Positions 22,321 through 31,352 of a stretch of 32,386 nucleotides of DNA are shown one piece after another. The DNA is from an uncultured Alphaproteobacteria bacterium. GTDB taxonomy: Bacteria > Pseudomonadota > Alphaproteobacteria > RF32 > CAG-239. The translations under genes were made by a program, and so were the position numbers. Each line of letters starts with the position of its first letter. Position 1 is the stretch's first letter. The notes below the pieces were generated by a model. It saw nothing but the letters and a program-made list of their open reading frames with translations. It did not search any database and was not told the origin of the DNA. The DNA is taken from assembly GCA_944391345.1 (NCBI GenBank), contig CALXTE010000017.1, positions 1 through 32,386 on the forward strand, read 5' to 3'.

Positions 22321-22329
22321 ATTATACCA
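22321..22329 (-). promoter_or_regulatory. Extended -10 promoter of the YjfB-like gene
   Basis: On the minus strand TGG-TATAAT (TATAAT at 22326-22321), with no good -35 at 17 bp, as expected for an extended -10 promoter. Confidence 0.5.
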
Positions 22330-22360
22330 TAAAAATCTTAAACTTTCACTAAAAAAATGG

Positions 22361-22389
22361 TGGACAAAATTTCGGAAACATTGTATCAT
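22361..22389 (+). promoter_or_regulatory. Sigma70-like promoter of the zincin gene
   Basis: TGGACA (22361-22366), 17-bp spacer, TATCAT (22384-22389), 23 bp before the ATG. It is divergent from the YjfB-like gene promoter. Confidence 0.5.
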
Positions 22390-22412
22390 GCGGCAGATTT
22401 AGGGAGTTTTGC

Positions 22413-23993
22413 ATGCAAAATAAGATTAACATTTCAGCACTGAATGCAAAGATTGCGCAAGAAATTGTGCAGTTTAAGCGCTTTGATTTGCTTGCAAAAC
22501 ATTTTCCGATTGCCAAGCAGATGGTGGCGTATTCAAATTTTGTTCCGCCATATCCTCAGCGAAAAAATTCGGTTTTGGCCTTGTTGGTGCAGAGCGGCGA
22601 TGCTTCTTTGGTGCGTCGTTTTTGGGATTTTTATTTTATTAAACAATCGGCTCCGGCTGAATGTGAGGCAAAATTTCTTGAGGGGACAGATGCTGCCGGT
22701 CAAATGATGAATTATCATTATTTTCGCGAAGATGCGCCGTTTGAGGTTTTGCGCGAAGAGGCGGCTTTTCGGAATGTGGATTGTCCGGACGTTAATTATT
22801 CGCTTACGCCAAAGCAGGCAGCCCGTTGGAAAATTTATAGCTTTTTGAAACAAAAGCGCAAGACTTTGGAGAAAAAGAAGCCGTTGTCGGTAAACATTTC
22901 TTTCTTTGAAAGAAAATATGATGCTCAAACAAAGACAATTCATGAGGCTGTAACATTGCCTCATAACGGTGTTTGGCAAAAAGGGGTTAAGCCCTTTGAT
23001 AAGGTTGTTTTTGTGCGTGATAGAGAAAATTTTTCGGAGCAGGTGGGGTTAGATATTTCTTCTGATATTCCCTTTACCGAGCAGGTTTTTAGAAATGCTG
23101 ATTTTCCTGATGAATTTTTTTGGGCCGGAGATATGTTGCGCTTGTGGAACAAAACTTTTTCAAAGTTTGAAAAAAACGAGGCGGCGCTTTTCTTTGCTAA
23201 AAATAACGGAGTTTTGATGCTTCATCAGGATCGGCCTGCGAAAAAGTTGAACTTGAAGTCAGGTAAAGATGCGTCTGCATATTTGCAGTATAATAATGAT
23301 GATTTTTTGGTGCTTGGAATTAATTATAAAAAGTGTTCTTTGGAAGAAAATCATTTGCAAAAAATTATTCGGCATGAGTTAGCTCATGGTGTTGATTTGT
23401 TTGATGATAAAGCTTGTTCTCAAGAGTTTTCCGAATCTGATTTTATGAAGTTTTGCGATGTGTTGCTCTATCAAGAGCGACATAACTTTGTGCGAAATGT
23501 CGTTAATTCTTATGTTTCCTTTGAACGACGGACAGAGTTGTTGGCAAAAATTATAGAATGTCAATCCGATGAGGCTAAAAATCATCCTCTTTTTCCGACA
23601 ATTCAAAAGATGTTTGCGGCTTTTACCAAATGGCGGCTTGAAAATAATCTGCAAAAAATTGAGCAATTTAACGGGCTGGTTCGCGAAAATCTGGGCGAAC
23701 ACCGCTATGATAAGTGGTGTGATATGATTAATGCTTTTGAAGATTATGCCGTCTCAGATACGTCTTTTGACTGGAGAAAGGCTTGGGATAAGCCTGATGC
23801 AAAAAATGAGAAAAAACTGCGCGCCTTTTTAAGTCGATTTTATCAGACATTGGGGACGGGGGAGCATGTTGATGAAATTTGGAAACATAAAATTGCGCAT
23901 ATGACGGATAAATTTCTTGATAAAAATTCTTCTCAAAAAATTTTTTCTGCGCTTGATTTGTTTGGTAAAAATATTAAAAATAAAGAGATCTAG
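22413..23993 (+). CDS. Putative zinc metallopeptidase (HExxH), otherwise uncharacterised
   Basis: A 526-aa protein without signal peptide or membrane segment. Residues 318-330 read IIRHELAHGVDLF, a HExxH zinc site (H321, E322, H325) in a hydrophobic helix, as in gluzincins. A possible third ligand is E375 in ERRTELLAKI, 50 residues on, which recalls the spacing of lethal-factor-like (M34) domains; that is inference. The N-terminal 300 residues show no known fold; they are rich in Lys/Arg and Phe. GGGAG precedes the ATG. No immunity or secretion gene is adjacent; uvrC follows after 29 bp. Confidence 0.75.
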   Translation: MQNKINISALNAKIAQEIVQFKRFDLLAKHFPIAKQMVAYSNFVPPYPQRKNSVLALLVQSGDASLVRRFWDFYFIKQSAPAECEAKFLEGTDAAGQMMNYHYFREDAPFEVLREEAAFRNVDCPDVNYSLTPKQAARWKIYSFLKQKRKTLEKKKPLSVNISFFERKYDAQTKTIHEAVTLPHNGVWQKGVKPFDKVVFVRDRENFSEQVGLDISSDIPFTEQVFRNADFPDEFFWAGDMLRLWNKTFSKFEKNEAALFFAKNNGVLMLHQDRPAKKLNLKSGKDASAYLQYNNDDFLVLGINYKKCSLEENHLQKIIRHELAHGVDLFDDKACSQEFSESDFMKFCDVLLYQERHNFVRNVVNSYVSFERRTELLAKIIECQSDEAKNHPLFPTIQKMFAAFTKWRLENNLQKIEQFNGLVRENLGEHRYDKWCDMINAFEDYAVSDTSFDWRKAWDKPDAKNEKKLRAFLSRFYQTLGTGEHVDEIWKHKIAHMTDKFLDKNSSQKIFSALDLFGKNIKNKEI

Positions 23994-24022
23994 TTTATTT
24001 TTTTCTTTGAAAAGGTTTGATT

Positions 24023-25828
24023 GTGGCGGATATTGCTTGCGGGCTTGAAGTGTTGAAAAAACATATTGCCATCGCACCGGAAAAACCCGGGGTTTATCGG
24101 ATGATCGGTGAGGGCGATAAGGTTCTTTATGTCGGTAAGGCAAAAAATATTAAAAAACGAATCGTCGCTTATTCTCATTTTAATCGATTGCCGGCGCGCT
24201 TGCAGCGGATGGTGTCCGAAATTAAGCGCATGGAGTTTATTATTGTGGAAAGTGAGGCAAAGGCCTTGCTGGTTGAAAATGAGCTGATTAAAAACCTTGA
24301 GCCGAAATATAATATTCTGCTTAAAGATGACAAAACTTTTCCGCATTTGATGATAGATGTGCAATCCGAATTTCCGGCGCTGCGCAAGTATCGCGGCGCG
24401 CGTAATGATAAGTGCAAATATTTCGGTCCTTTTGCCAGTATCGGTGCGGTGAATTCGGTGTTGGACACGGTACAGAAAGCGTTTTTGCTGCGGTCTTGTC
24501 GCGACAATGTGTTTCATAATCGTCAACGTCCTTGTCTGCTTTATCAGATTAAGCGTTGTTCGGCGCCTTGTGTGGGCAAAATCTCTCAGGAAGATTATCG
24601 GAAGCTGGTTAATGAAGCGCTTGATTTTTTGGAAGGAAAGAACACCAAAATCCAAGACGAGTTTTCAAAACTGATGCAACAGGCCAGTGATAATCTCGAT
24701 TTTGAACTGGCGATGTCTTATCGCGACAGGATCCGCGCGCTTACAAATGTGCAGAGCGGCAATATGGTGGAATATGCCGATATTAAGTCTTGCGATGTGG
24801 TGGCTTTGGCTCGGAAAAGCGATATGGTTTGCATTCAGGTGTTTTTTATTCGTTCCGGTCAAAACTGTGGTAATGTGCCTTATTTTCCAAAGCAAGCGGA
24901 AGGCGCTGAAGATGCGGAAATTTTAGAGGCCTTTTTAAGCTCTTTTTATAATAATCATTTTCCGCCAAAAGAGATTATTGTTTCTGAAACTTTGCCGGGG
25001 AAGGATTTTTTGCAGGAGGCCCTCGGGGTTAAAATAAACACTTATCAAAAAGGTAACAAATTTAAATTGCAGGAACGTGCACGTGAAAATGCTTTGGCTT
25101 CCATTGAGCGGAAAATAGCGCTTGAGGCCTCGGTGCTTTCTAATCTGACGGAAATGCAACAGATATTTTCTTTGCCACGTATCCCTCAACGAATCGAAGT
25201 TTATGATAACTCGCATATTCAAGGGGCTTATGCCATCGGGGCGATGATTGTGGCAACGCCGGAGGGTTTTGATAAAAAACAATATCGCACGTTTAACATC
25301 AAAAATCCGGACATTACCAATGATGATTTTGCGATGATGAAGGAGGTTTTAACGCGGCGTTTTGAGCGTATGACACCGGAGAATCGTCCTGACGTGATTT
25401 TGTTGGATGGTGGGCTCGGACAGCTCCATGCCGTGCATGAGGCGCTTAAAAATTATGATCTTTCCGGAATTGCCATCATCGCAATTTCCAAAGGGCCGGA
25501 GCGTAATGCCGGTAAGGAATTTTATCATCAAATGGGAAAAGACAGTTTTTCTTTGCCGTTCCAATCTCCGATTGCTTTTTATATGCAAAATATTCGTGAT
25601 GAGGCGCATCGTTTTGCTATCGGAACGCATCGCAAACGCCGCGAAAAATCAATTTATAAATCGCGTCTTGACGAGATTGAGGGAATCGGAGCCTCTCGTA
25701 AGCGCGATTTGCTTAACCATTTTGGTTCGGTTGAGGAAATTTCTCAGGCTTCGCTCAAAGATATTGAAAAAGTCAGCGGTATAAGCAAAAAAACAGCGGA
25801 AAAAATTTATAACTACTTCCATAGTTGA
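24023..25828 (+). CDS. uvrC: Excinuclease ABC subunit UvrC
   Basis: A 601-aa nuclease that makes both incisions in nucleotide excision repair. The GIY-YIG-type domain is at about 15-95 (PGVYRMIGEGDKVLYVGKAK), a Cys cluster at about 150-185 (C-x5-C-x4-C type), the UVR motif at about 200-235, the RNase H-like C-terminal nuclease with DNSHIQG and LLDGGLGQ, and two helix-hairpin-helix motifs at the end (IEGIGASRKRDLL). I chose GTG at 24023, 7 nt after AAAGG; TTG at 24017 is too close to it. Length is normal. Confidence 0.95.
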   Translation: MADIACGLEVLKKHIAIAPEKPGVYRMIGEGDKVLYVGKAKNIKKRIVAYSHFNRLPARLQRMVSEIKRMEFIIVESEAKALLVENELIKNLEPKYNILLKDDKTFPHLMIDVQSEFPALRKYRGARNDKCKYFGPFASIGAVNSVLDTVQKAFLLRSCRDNVFHNRQRPCLLYQIKRCSAPCVGKISQEDYRKLVNEALDFLEGKNTKIQDEFSKLMQQASDNLDFELAMSYRDRIRALTNVQSGNMVEYADIKSCDVVALARKSDMVCIQVFFIRSGQNCGNVPYFPKQAEGAEDAEILEAFLSSFYNNHFPPKEIIVSETLPGKDFLQEALGVKINTYQKGNKFKLQERARENALASIERKIALEASVLSNLTEMQQIFSLPRIPQRIEVYDNSHIQGAYAIGAMIVATPEGFDKKQYRTFNIKNPDITNDDFAMMKEVLTRRFERMTPENRPDVILLDGGLGQLHAVHEALKNYDLSGIAIIAISKGPERNAGKEFYHQMGKDSFSLPFQSPIAFYMQNIRDEAHRFAIGTHRKRREKSIYKSRLDEIEGIGASRKRDLLNHFGSVEEISQASLKDIEKVSGISKKTAEKIYNYFHS

Positions 25829-25889
25829 AAAAACTGAAATATGATATCTCTAACTTCTTATTTTGTTAACTTAATTAAGGGTGAGTATC

Positions 25890-26591
25890 GTGTATAATTT
25901 ACCAAATCTTTTAACAATCTCTCGTATTGTTGTTATTCCCGTTATTTTTCTTTCAATTTACATTCATTCTTTGATGTGGTCGGTGTTGGCGGCGGTATTG
26001 TTTATTATTGCCTCAATTACCGATTATTTTGACGGATATTTGGCGCGCAGCCGCAATGAGACTTCTGCTTTTGGGCGGTTGTTTGACCCGATTGCCGATA
26101 AGCTGTTGGTGGTTTCTGCCCTGCTAATTATTGTGGCGAATCGTATGGTTAATGAAATCAGCTATATTCCGGTGGTTATCATTATGTGCCGTGAGGTTTT
26201 GGTTTCTGGTTTGCGCGAATTTTTAGCCGAAGTTAAAATCGGTATGCCGGTTACGCGTTTGGCTAAGTGGAAAACCGGTTTCCAGATGACCGCTCTGTCT
26301 TTGATTTTGCTCGGCGGCGTTAGCTCTTTCTTTGCCGTTACCGGTGAAATCTTGCTTTGGATTGCCGGCGCATTGACCTTTATTACCGGATATCAATATT
26401 TTGAAAAAGGGATGGAATATGTGCGCGGTGAGGCTGCTTCTCAGACAATTAAAAAGGAAGTAAAAGCCGCTACGCAGAAAGTTATTCAAGCTGCAGAAAA
26501 GGTTAAAAAAGCCGTTAAAAACAAAGCCAAGAAATCTTCTGTGGCTAAGGCTAAAAAGGCTAAGGCGGCTTCTGCGCCCAAGGCAAAATAA
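25890..26591 (+). CDS. pgsA: CDP-diacylglycerol-glycerol-3-phosphate 3-phosphatidyltransferase PgsA
   Basis: A 233-aa inner-membrane enzyme for the committed step of phosphatidylglycerol synthesis. The CDP-alcohol phosphotransferase motif D-G-x2-A-R-x8-G-x3-D-x3-D is complete in FDGYLARSRNETSAFGRLFD plus PIAD. I chose GTG at 25890, giving the classic MYNLPNLLTISR start with AAGGGTGAG upstream; GTG at 25881 abuts the ribosome site. After the usual end (~185) there is an extra ~50-residue tail of Lys and Ala, predicted cytosolic and highly basic. uvrC lies 61 bp upstream and the response regulator 16 bp downstream. Confidence 0.93.
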   Translation: MYNLPNLLTISRIVVIPVIFLSIYIHSLMWSVLAAVLFIIASITDYFDGYLARSRNETSAFGRLFDPIADKLLVVSALLIIVANRMVNEISYIPVVIIMCREVLVSGLREFLAEVKIGMPVTRLAKWKTGFQMTALSLILLGGVSSFFAVTGEILLWIAGALTFITGYQYFEKGMEYVRGEAASQTIKKEVKAATQKVIQAAEKVKKAVKNKAKKSSVAKAKKAKAASAPKAK

Positions 26592-26607
26592 ATGAAGGAA
26601 TGCGCCC

Positions 26608-27300
26608 TTGCCCGATATGCAAAAAAAACATATTTTGGTGGTCGATGATGATACAAGGCTTCGCTCTTTGTTGCAAAGGTTTTTGCTTAAGAGCGATTTC
26701 CTTGTGTCGGCTGCCAAAAATGCCAATGAGGCCAGAGCGCGGCTTGCTCAGTATGAGTTTGATTTGATTATCCTTGATATCATGATGCCTGAAGAATCGG
26801 GGCTTGTGTTTTTGCACAAACTGCGTCAGGAAAGTGATGTGCCGGTTATTTTGCTGACAGCGATGGGAGAAACGGCGGATCGAATTATCGGGCTTGAAAC
26901 CGGTGCTGATGATTATTTGCCCAAGCCCTTTGAGCCGCAAGAACTTATCTTGCGGATTAAAAATATTTTGCGTCGGTCGCCGGCTCAAAAACTTGCGGCA
27001 CCGGAAACGCTTTCTCTGGGCTTGTGTGTTTATAATCTGACGACCAAGGAGCTTTTAACCAAGCAAGGGCAGGTGGTGCATATTACGCCGGTCGAACAGG
27101 CCTTGCTTTCGGTTTTGGCTCAGAAATTCGGACAGGTTTTTTCTCGCGAAAAACTTGCCGAACTCTTAGGGGCAGGGCAGAGCCCTCGTTCGATTGATGT
27201 GCAGATTACGCGTTTGCGCAAAAAAATAGAAAAAGATTCTAAAAATCCGCGCTTTTTGCAGACAGTGCGCGGTAAAGGCTATATGCTCCTTCCTGAGTAA
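26608..27300 (+). CDS. OmpR-family response regulator
   Basis: A 230-aa two-component regulator. The receiver domain (about 7-120) has the acidic pocket D13-D15, phospho-acceptor D57 in LIILDIMMP, T84 and K106 in LPKPF. The C-terminal winged helix (about 135-228) has the typical DVQITRLRKKIE recognition region and ends VRGKGYMLLPE. The start is taken as TTG at 26608 with AAGGA 9 nt upstream; ATG at 26617 is the alternative. It forms a pair with the kinase at 27401. Target genes are unknown. Confidence 0.93.
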   Translation: MPDMQKKHILVVDDDTRLRSLLQRFLLKSDFLVSAAKNANEARARLAQYEFDLIILDIMMPEESGLVFLHKLRQESDVPVILLTAMGETADRIIGLETGADDYLPKPFEPQELILRIKNILRRSPAQKLAAPETLSLGLCVYNLTTKELLTKQGQVVHITPVEQALLSVLAQKFGQVFSREKLAELLGAGQSPRSIDVQITRLRKKIEKDSKNPRFLQTVRGKGYMLLPE

Positions 27301-27400
27301 AGTTTTTTTCATTTTGAAATGTTTTGTTAGTTTATTTTACTGGAATTTATTTTCTTTTCATTCTACTATCTAAGCAGTTAAAATTTTGGAGTGTTTTATT

Positions 27401-28759
27401 ATGCATGTTAAATTTCCTAAAGCCGTCGATAGCTCGTTGCGCTATTTGAAGCTTAAGTTTTTGCCGAAGACATTGTTCTTTCGCACTATGTTATTAATCT
27501 TTATTCCGCTGATTGTGGTTCAGGTTGTTTCGATTGTGGCATTTTTTAACGGCAACTGGTCGCGTATGGGGCGGAAGTTGTCTGAAAATTTGACCTCAGA
27601 CATTGCTACGGTTATTGATTATAGCCAAGGCGATGCTGAAAAATTGGCACAGATTTCGTCTTTGACGGAAAAAAACATGAACTTGAATGCAACTTTCTAT
27701 AATAATGATGAAAAGCATCAGTTTATGCACAAGGCGACGAAAAATAACAAGTTGATAACCGGATTTTTGGAGGAATCTCTAAAAGAAAAATTTCCGGATT
27801 ATGACACGGTTGTTTATATGACCGATAAGCGCGAAGTTTTGTGGATTTTGGTTGATACGCCTCAAGGGCTTTATCGCTTTGACACTTCTTCTAAAAATAT
27901 TTTTACCAGTGCGGTATTCGGATTTGTGGCCTGGATGGTCGGAACATCGTTACTGCTGTTTTTGGTCGCGGTTTTGTTCTTGAGAATACAGGTTCGTTCT
28001 ATTGCTGATTTGGCCCATTTTTCCGAAGACTTTGGTAAAGGGATCGATAATAAAGACTTTAAGCCTTATGGGTCTTCCGAAGTGCGCAAAGCCGGTCTGG
28101 CTTTTATTAAAATGAAAGAGCGTATTCAGCGCCAGATTAGTGAACGTACACAAATGTTGGCCGGTGTTTCTCATGATTTGCGCACGCCGTTGACTCGTAT
28201 GCGCTTGCAGGCTGAGATGATGCCTAAAGGCCAAGACAGAGATGACCTGATGCAAGATATTTCTGAAATGGAAAAAATGCTTGATGGCTATTTGGATTTT
28301 GTCAGCGGTGAAGCCGGTGAGAAGTCAACCTTTGTGGATATGAATGAGTTGATTTTGAGCATTCTTAATAAATTCCGTAACAAAAACGCTCTTATCCGCT
28401 ATGCAACCAATGATCAGGTTAGTGCTATTCAGGGGCGTGAGCAAGGCTTAAAACGCGCTTTGACTAATATTATTTCTAATGCATTTAATTATGGTAAGAC
28501 GGTTGCCGTTAAGCTTGAAAGCAATAATCACCGAATGGAGATTACGGTTGATGATGATGGACCGGGGATTCCGAAAGATAAGCGCGAAGATGTCTTCAAG
28601 GCTTTTTACAGAGTTGAAGGGTCTCGCAATAAAGAAACCGGAGGTGTCGGTTTGGGCTTGTCCATTGCCAAAGATGTTATCAGCTCTCATGGTGGTACAA
28701 TTACTTTGGGTGATAGTGATATGGGAGGCTTGAGGGTACTCATTAGTATTCCCTTATAG
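27401..28759 (+). CDS. Sensor histidine kinase, EnvZ type
   Basis: A 452-aa inner-membrane kinase with membrane segments at about 28-49 and 170-196 around a ~120-residue periplasmic sensor region, a HAMP linker, the H-box AGVSHDLRTPLTRMRLQAEM with H258, the N-box with N356 and N360, G1 DDGPGIP at 385-391 and G2 GVGLGLSIA at 415-423. GGAG lies about 9 nt before the ATG at 27401. The DLRTPLTRMR H-box and the partner regulator put it in the EnvZ/OmpR class; the stimulus cannot be inferred. The 100-bp gap after the regulator contains no obvious terminator. Confidence 0.93.
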   Translation: MHVKFPKAVDSSLRYLKLKFLPKTLFFRTMLLIFIPLIVVQVVSIVAFFNGNWSRMGRKLSENLTSDIATVIDYSQGDAEKLAQISSLTEKNMNLNATFYNNDEKHQFMHKATKNNKLITGFLEESLKEKFPDYDTVVYMTDKREVLWILVDTPQGLYRFDTSSKNIFTSAVFGFVAWMVGTSLLLFLVAVLFLRIQVRSIADLAHFSEDFGKGIDNKDFKPYGSSEVRKAGLAFIKMKERIQRQISERTQMLAGVSHDLRTPLTRMRLQAEMMPKGQDRDDLMQDISEMEKMLDGYLDFVSGEAGEKSTFVDMNELILSILNKFRNKNALIRYATNDQVSAIQGREQGLKRALTNIISNAFNYGKTVAVKLESNNHRMEITVDDDGPGIPKDKREDVFKAFYRVEGSRNKETGGVGLGLSIAKDVISSHGGTITLGDSDMGGLRVLISIPL

Positions 28760-28788
28760 CAAACCGTTCCGCTATTTCTTTAGCTGAA

Positions 28789-28823
28789 AAAACTCCCCGT
28801 CAATTATTTTTTTGACGGGGTTT
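28789..28823 (+). terminator. Intrinsic terminator after the kinase gene
   Basis: CCCCGTCAA / TTGACGGGG (28795-28820) with a short T-stretch after it, 36 bp downstream of the kinase stop. Confidence 0.85.
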
Positions 28824-28888
28824 CTTTTGTTAAAGGCATATTAATATTATGCTGTTATATTATGCAAAAAGTTTTGTTGAGAGTGTTT

Positions 28889-30343
28889 ATGGCTGATACT
28901 GAAATAAATGATTCTGCTGAGCTGTCTGTGGCTGATATGATGGGGCAAGTTGAGCCGGCAGCCGTGAGTGATTTTGAGGCGGGGAAAGTTGAGCTTTCCG
29001 TTCCGCGCAAATATGTTCCGGTGAAAAAAAAGCCAAAGAAACAACCGGTGGCTAAGCCAAAGCCACCGCTGGGAAAAGCCGTTCCGGTGTTTCGGACAGA
29101 AACTTATGTCGATGATGACGGAATCGAACATATGATGCCGCCGAGCTATGATAAATCTAACATGAACCTGCCTCAGGCAAAGTTTAAACGTCCGGAGAAT
29201 ATGTCTATGATTAGAGATGATGAGGTGGTGGCCGAACAAATTCGACAAGAAGAAGCGCAAAAAACAGCTCAAGAAGAAACACCTGATTTTATTCGAGAGT
29301 GGCAAAAATCTTCTTCTGATGTCGACAATGAGGTTAATGATATTTTAGATGATGACGGTGCGGTTGATTTGGCGGTTGAAGGTGAAGAGGACGAGCCCTT
29401 GGCCCCTGCCGTTTCTGCCGAAGCAGAGAATAGTCCGGTTATGTCAGAAAATGATATTCACATTAGTGCTCAGGAAGCGCATGATAATCCATCTGAGCTT
29501 TTAGGTGCAGAAGAAGATGCTGACCTTGATATGGAGCAGATTGATAAGTTATTGGCAGAACAGTCGGCAGCTGAACCTAAGGAAGAAGTCTTGGGATTAA
29601 ATATTGATGATTTGCTGAGTGAGGGTGAGCAAAGAGACGCGGCTGAAGAGCAACATGTTATTCCGAAATTTGAAGTAGAGGAAGAAGAAGCGACGGCGTT
29701 GCCCATGCTTGAAGCAGAGCCGCTTAAAGAAATTACGGAAGAAAAAATACCGGAGATAGAGGCAGAGCCGATTGTTGAGCCAGAATCGGAAGAGCTGCCT
29801 ATTGCAAAAGCTGAACCGATTGTTGAGCCTGAAGCGGTTGTTGCGGAAGAAACTGTAATTGATGAGGCTGAACCTGAGAAAATGCCATCGGTTGAAGCTC
29901 AAAATGAAGAGCCAAGAGCTATTGAGCTCGAGCCGTCAGCTTTTTCTGCTTTGGCGGAAAAAATTGATGATGTTTTACCGGTTGACAATATGCCTTCCTC
30001 CCAGCAGCAAGTGGACGAGGCATCTCTTTTTGTGCGGCAATACAGTGGTCATCTGGATGATTCTTACTTTGTGGTTTCTGCTAAAAATCTTCCGGAGGAA
30101 TTTATTGGCACTGTTTCGCAAAACAGCATACAAATTAATGTCGGAACATCAGATTATGGCTGGAGTGTTTTGTTTGCCAACGGAATATTGATGGGGATTG
30201 CGGATGTTAGAATGTTTCAACTGAAGCATGGTAAACTTCCGGAAACGGGAGGTATGCTGATGTATGGCACTAAAAAAATGAAGTTTTCCGAAGTGGAGAG
30301 AATCGTCCTTTATCAAAGCCCACAATATTTTTCTTATGTGTAA
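28889..30343 (+). CDS. Acidic, repeat-containing protein of unknown function
   Basis: A 484-aa soluble protein. I prefer the ATG at 28889 (GAGAG upstream) to the one at 28862, which has no ribosome site. It has a short acidic start, a basic Pro/Lys stretch at about 45-62 (VKKKPKKQPVAKPKPP), then ~300 residues of Glu/Asp/Ala/Pro-rich, probably disordered sequence with the motif AEPIVEPE twice (near 295 and 311). A compact C-terminal domain of ~100 residues begins near ASLFVRQYSGHLDDSYF and ends YQSPQYFSYV. No membrane segment. The layout suggests a long flexible spacer presenting the C-terminal domain; no family recognised. Confidence 0.8.
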   Translation: MADTEINDSAELSVADMMGQVEPAAVSDFEAGKVELSVPRKYVPVKKKPKKQPVAKPKPPLGKAVPVFRTETYVDDDGIEHMMPPSYDKSNMNLPQAKFKRPENMSMIRDDEVVAEQIRQEEAQKTAQEETPDFIREWQKSSSDVDNEVNDILDDDGAVDLAVEGEEDEPLAPAVSAEAENSPVMSENDIHISAQEAHDNPSELLGAEEDADLDMEQIDKLLAEQSAAEPKEEVLGLNIDDLLSEGEQRDAAEEQHVIPKFEVEEEEATALPMLEAEPLKEITEEKIPEIEAEPIVEPESEELPIAKAEPIVEPEAVVAEETVIDEAEPEKMPSVEAQNEEPRAIELEPSAFSALAEKIDDVLPVDNMPSSQQQVDEASLFVRQYSGHLDDSYFVVSAKNLPEEFIGTVSQNSIQINVGTSDYGWSVLFANGILMGIADVRMFQLKHGKLPETGGMLMYGTKKMKFSEVERIVLYQSPQYFSYV

Positions 30344-30345
30344 AA

Positions 30346-30379
30346 ATAAAAGCTCTGTTTTTTTCTAACAGAGCTTTTT
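30346..30379. terminator. Bidirectional terminator between the 28889 and 30385 genes
   Basis: AAAGCTCTGTT / AACAGAGCTTT (30349-30377) with an A-run before and a T-run after the stem. Confidence 0.9.
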
Positions 30380-30384
30380 GATTG

Positions 30385-31224
30385 TTATTTATTTATCGGG
30401 AAAATCTGAACATTGGAATTTACCAGACTATTGTCTACCGGAACTTCTTGGTCAAGAAGCTCTTCGGCTTTGGTCTTCATATGCGCCGTTTTGGCGTTTG
30501 TTCTTAAGCTTGGCGCCAAAGGATAAGCATCTTTGGGCAGGCGCAAAAGCATGTAGCCGGTGCCGCCGCCATAAGTCGGGCCAGACAAGCCGATTGAGTA
30601 ATAGCCGCCGATATAGCCATAGTCTAAGTCAATGTAATCAATTGAGAAAACAGTTTTGATTGAAGTTTGGCCAATGGCATTCATTTGGCACATATAGCCC
30701 GAATCTTCCATGATGATGTTAGAAACGCTTTTGGCAAACAAAATCGTTTTGGCGGCTAAGCAATCCGGTGTTTGGCCGTTGAAGCTGACATCATAGTTTA
30801 ACACCAAATTGATTTGTTGGTTGCCGCGGGCAACGGTTACGTCGGTCAGTTTTACCGAATCTACATAGAAATAAGCCTGAGTTACGCCGCTTGTTATCGG
30901 AAGTTGAATGTAGTTTTCAAGGCAGACATGACTGCTCGGATCAGCCTCGCAAATCAGTGCGGTTTTGCGGCTGTTGTTTTGCAGCAGATGAAGCAGGCTG
31001 TTGTGAATATATTCACGGCTCATGGATAGTTCGGCCGGTGCACATTGTTTGCTGCGGCATACAACAACAGAGCTTGGTTGGCGCAATCTTGAATTTTCTA
31101 CTACGGTTTGCTCGTTTAGCGGATTGGAGACGAATTCTTTGAAATTCATTGTCCGCAAATAGCAACCGCTTAGCATTATGCATAATGCAGATAAAATTAT
31201 CTTCTGACGAATCTGTCCGGACAC
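30385..31224 (-). CDS. Lipoprotein of unknown function
   Basis: A 279-aa protein with lipobox LSGC (C21) after a hydrophobic stretch. The only reasonable start is GTG at 31224, with AAGGA about 10 nt upstream. The body has several cysteines after the lipid-attached one (VCRSKQC near 55-61, ICEAD, HVCLEN) and beta-rich segments; the region YGYIGGYYSIGLSGPTYGGG near 205-224 is Gly/Tyr-rich. No family recognised. It is divergent from the nuclease gene. Confidence 0.78.
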   Translation of the reverse strand: MSGQIRQKIILSALCIMLSGCYLRTMNFKEFVSNPLNEQTVVENSRLRQPSSVVVCRSKQCAPAELSMSREYIHNSLLHLLQNNSRKTALICEADPSSHVCLENYIQLPITSGVTQAYFYVDSVKLTDVTVARGNQQINLVLNYDVSFNGQTPDCLAAKTILFAKSVSNIIMEDSGYMCQMNAIGQTSIKTVFSIDYIDLDYGYIGGYYSIGLSGPTYGGGTGYMLLRLPKDAYPLAPSLRTNAKTAHMKTKAEELLDQEVPVDNSLVNSNVQIFPINK

Positions 31225-31352
31225 GATTGTATATTCCTTATAATATCAGCTTGAAAAAGTTTATAAACTGTTGTTATCATAGGACATAGTTTTTCAAACA
31301 ACAAAGTTTTTTTTGCGGTTATTAAACGGATTTTTATTTTTGGGTCTGAGAA

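Noticed and set aside
23990-24655. 221-aa minus-strand frame over uvrC
   Set aside because: Antisense shadow of the UvrC N-terminal domain.
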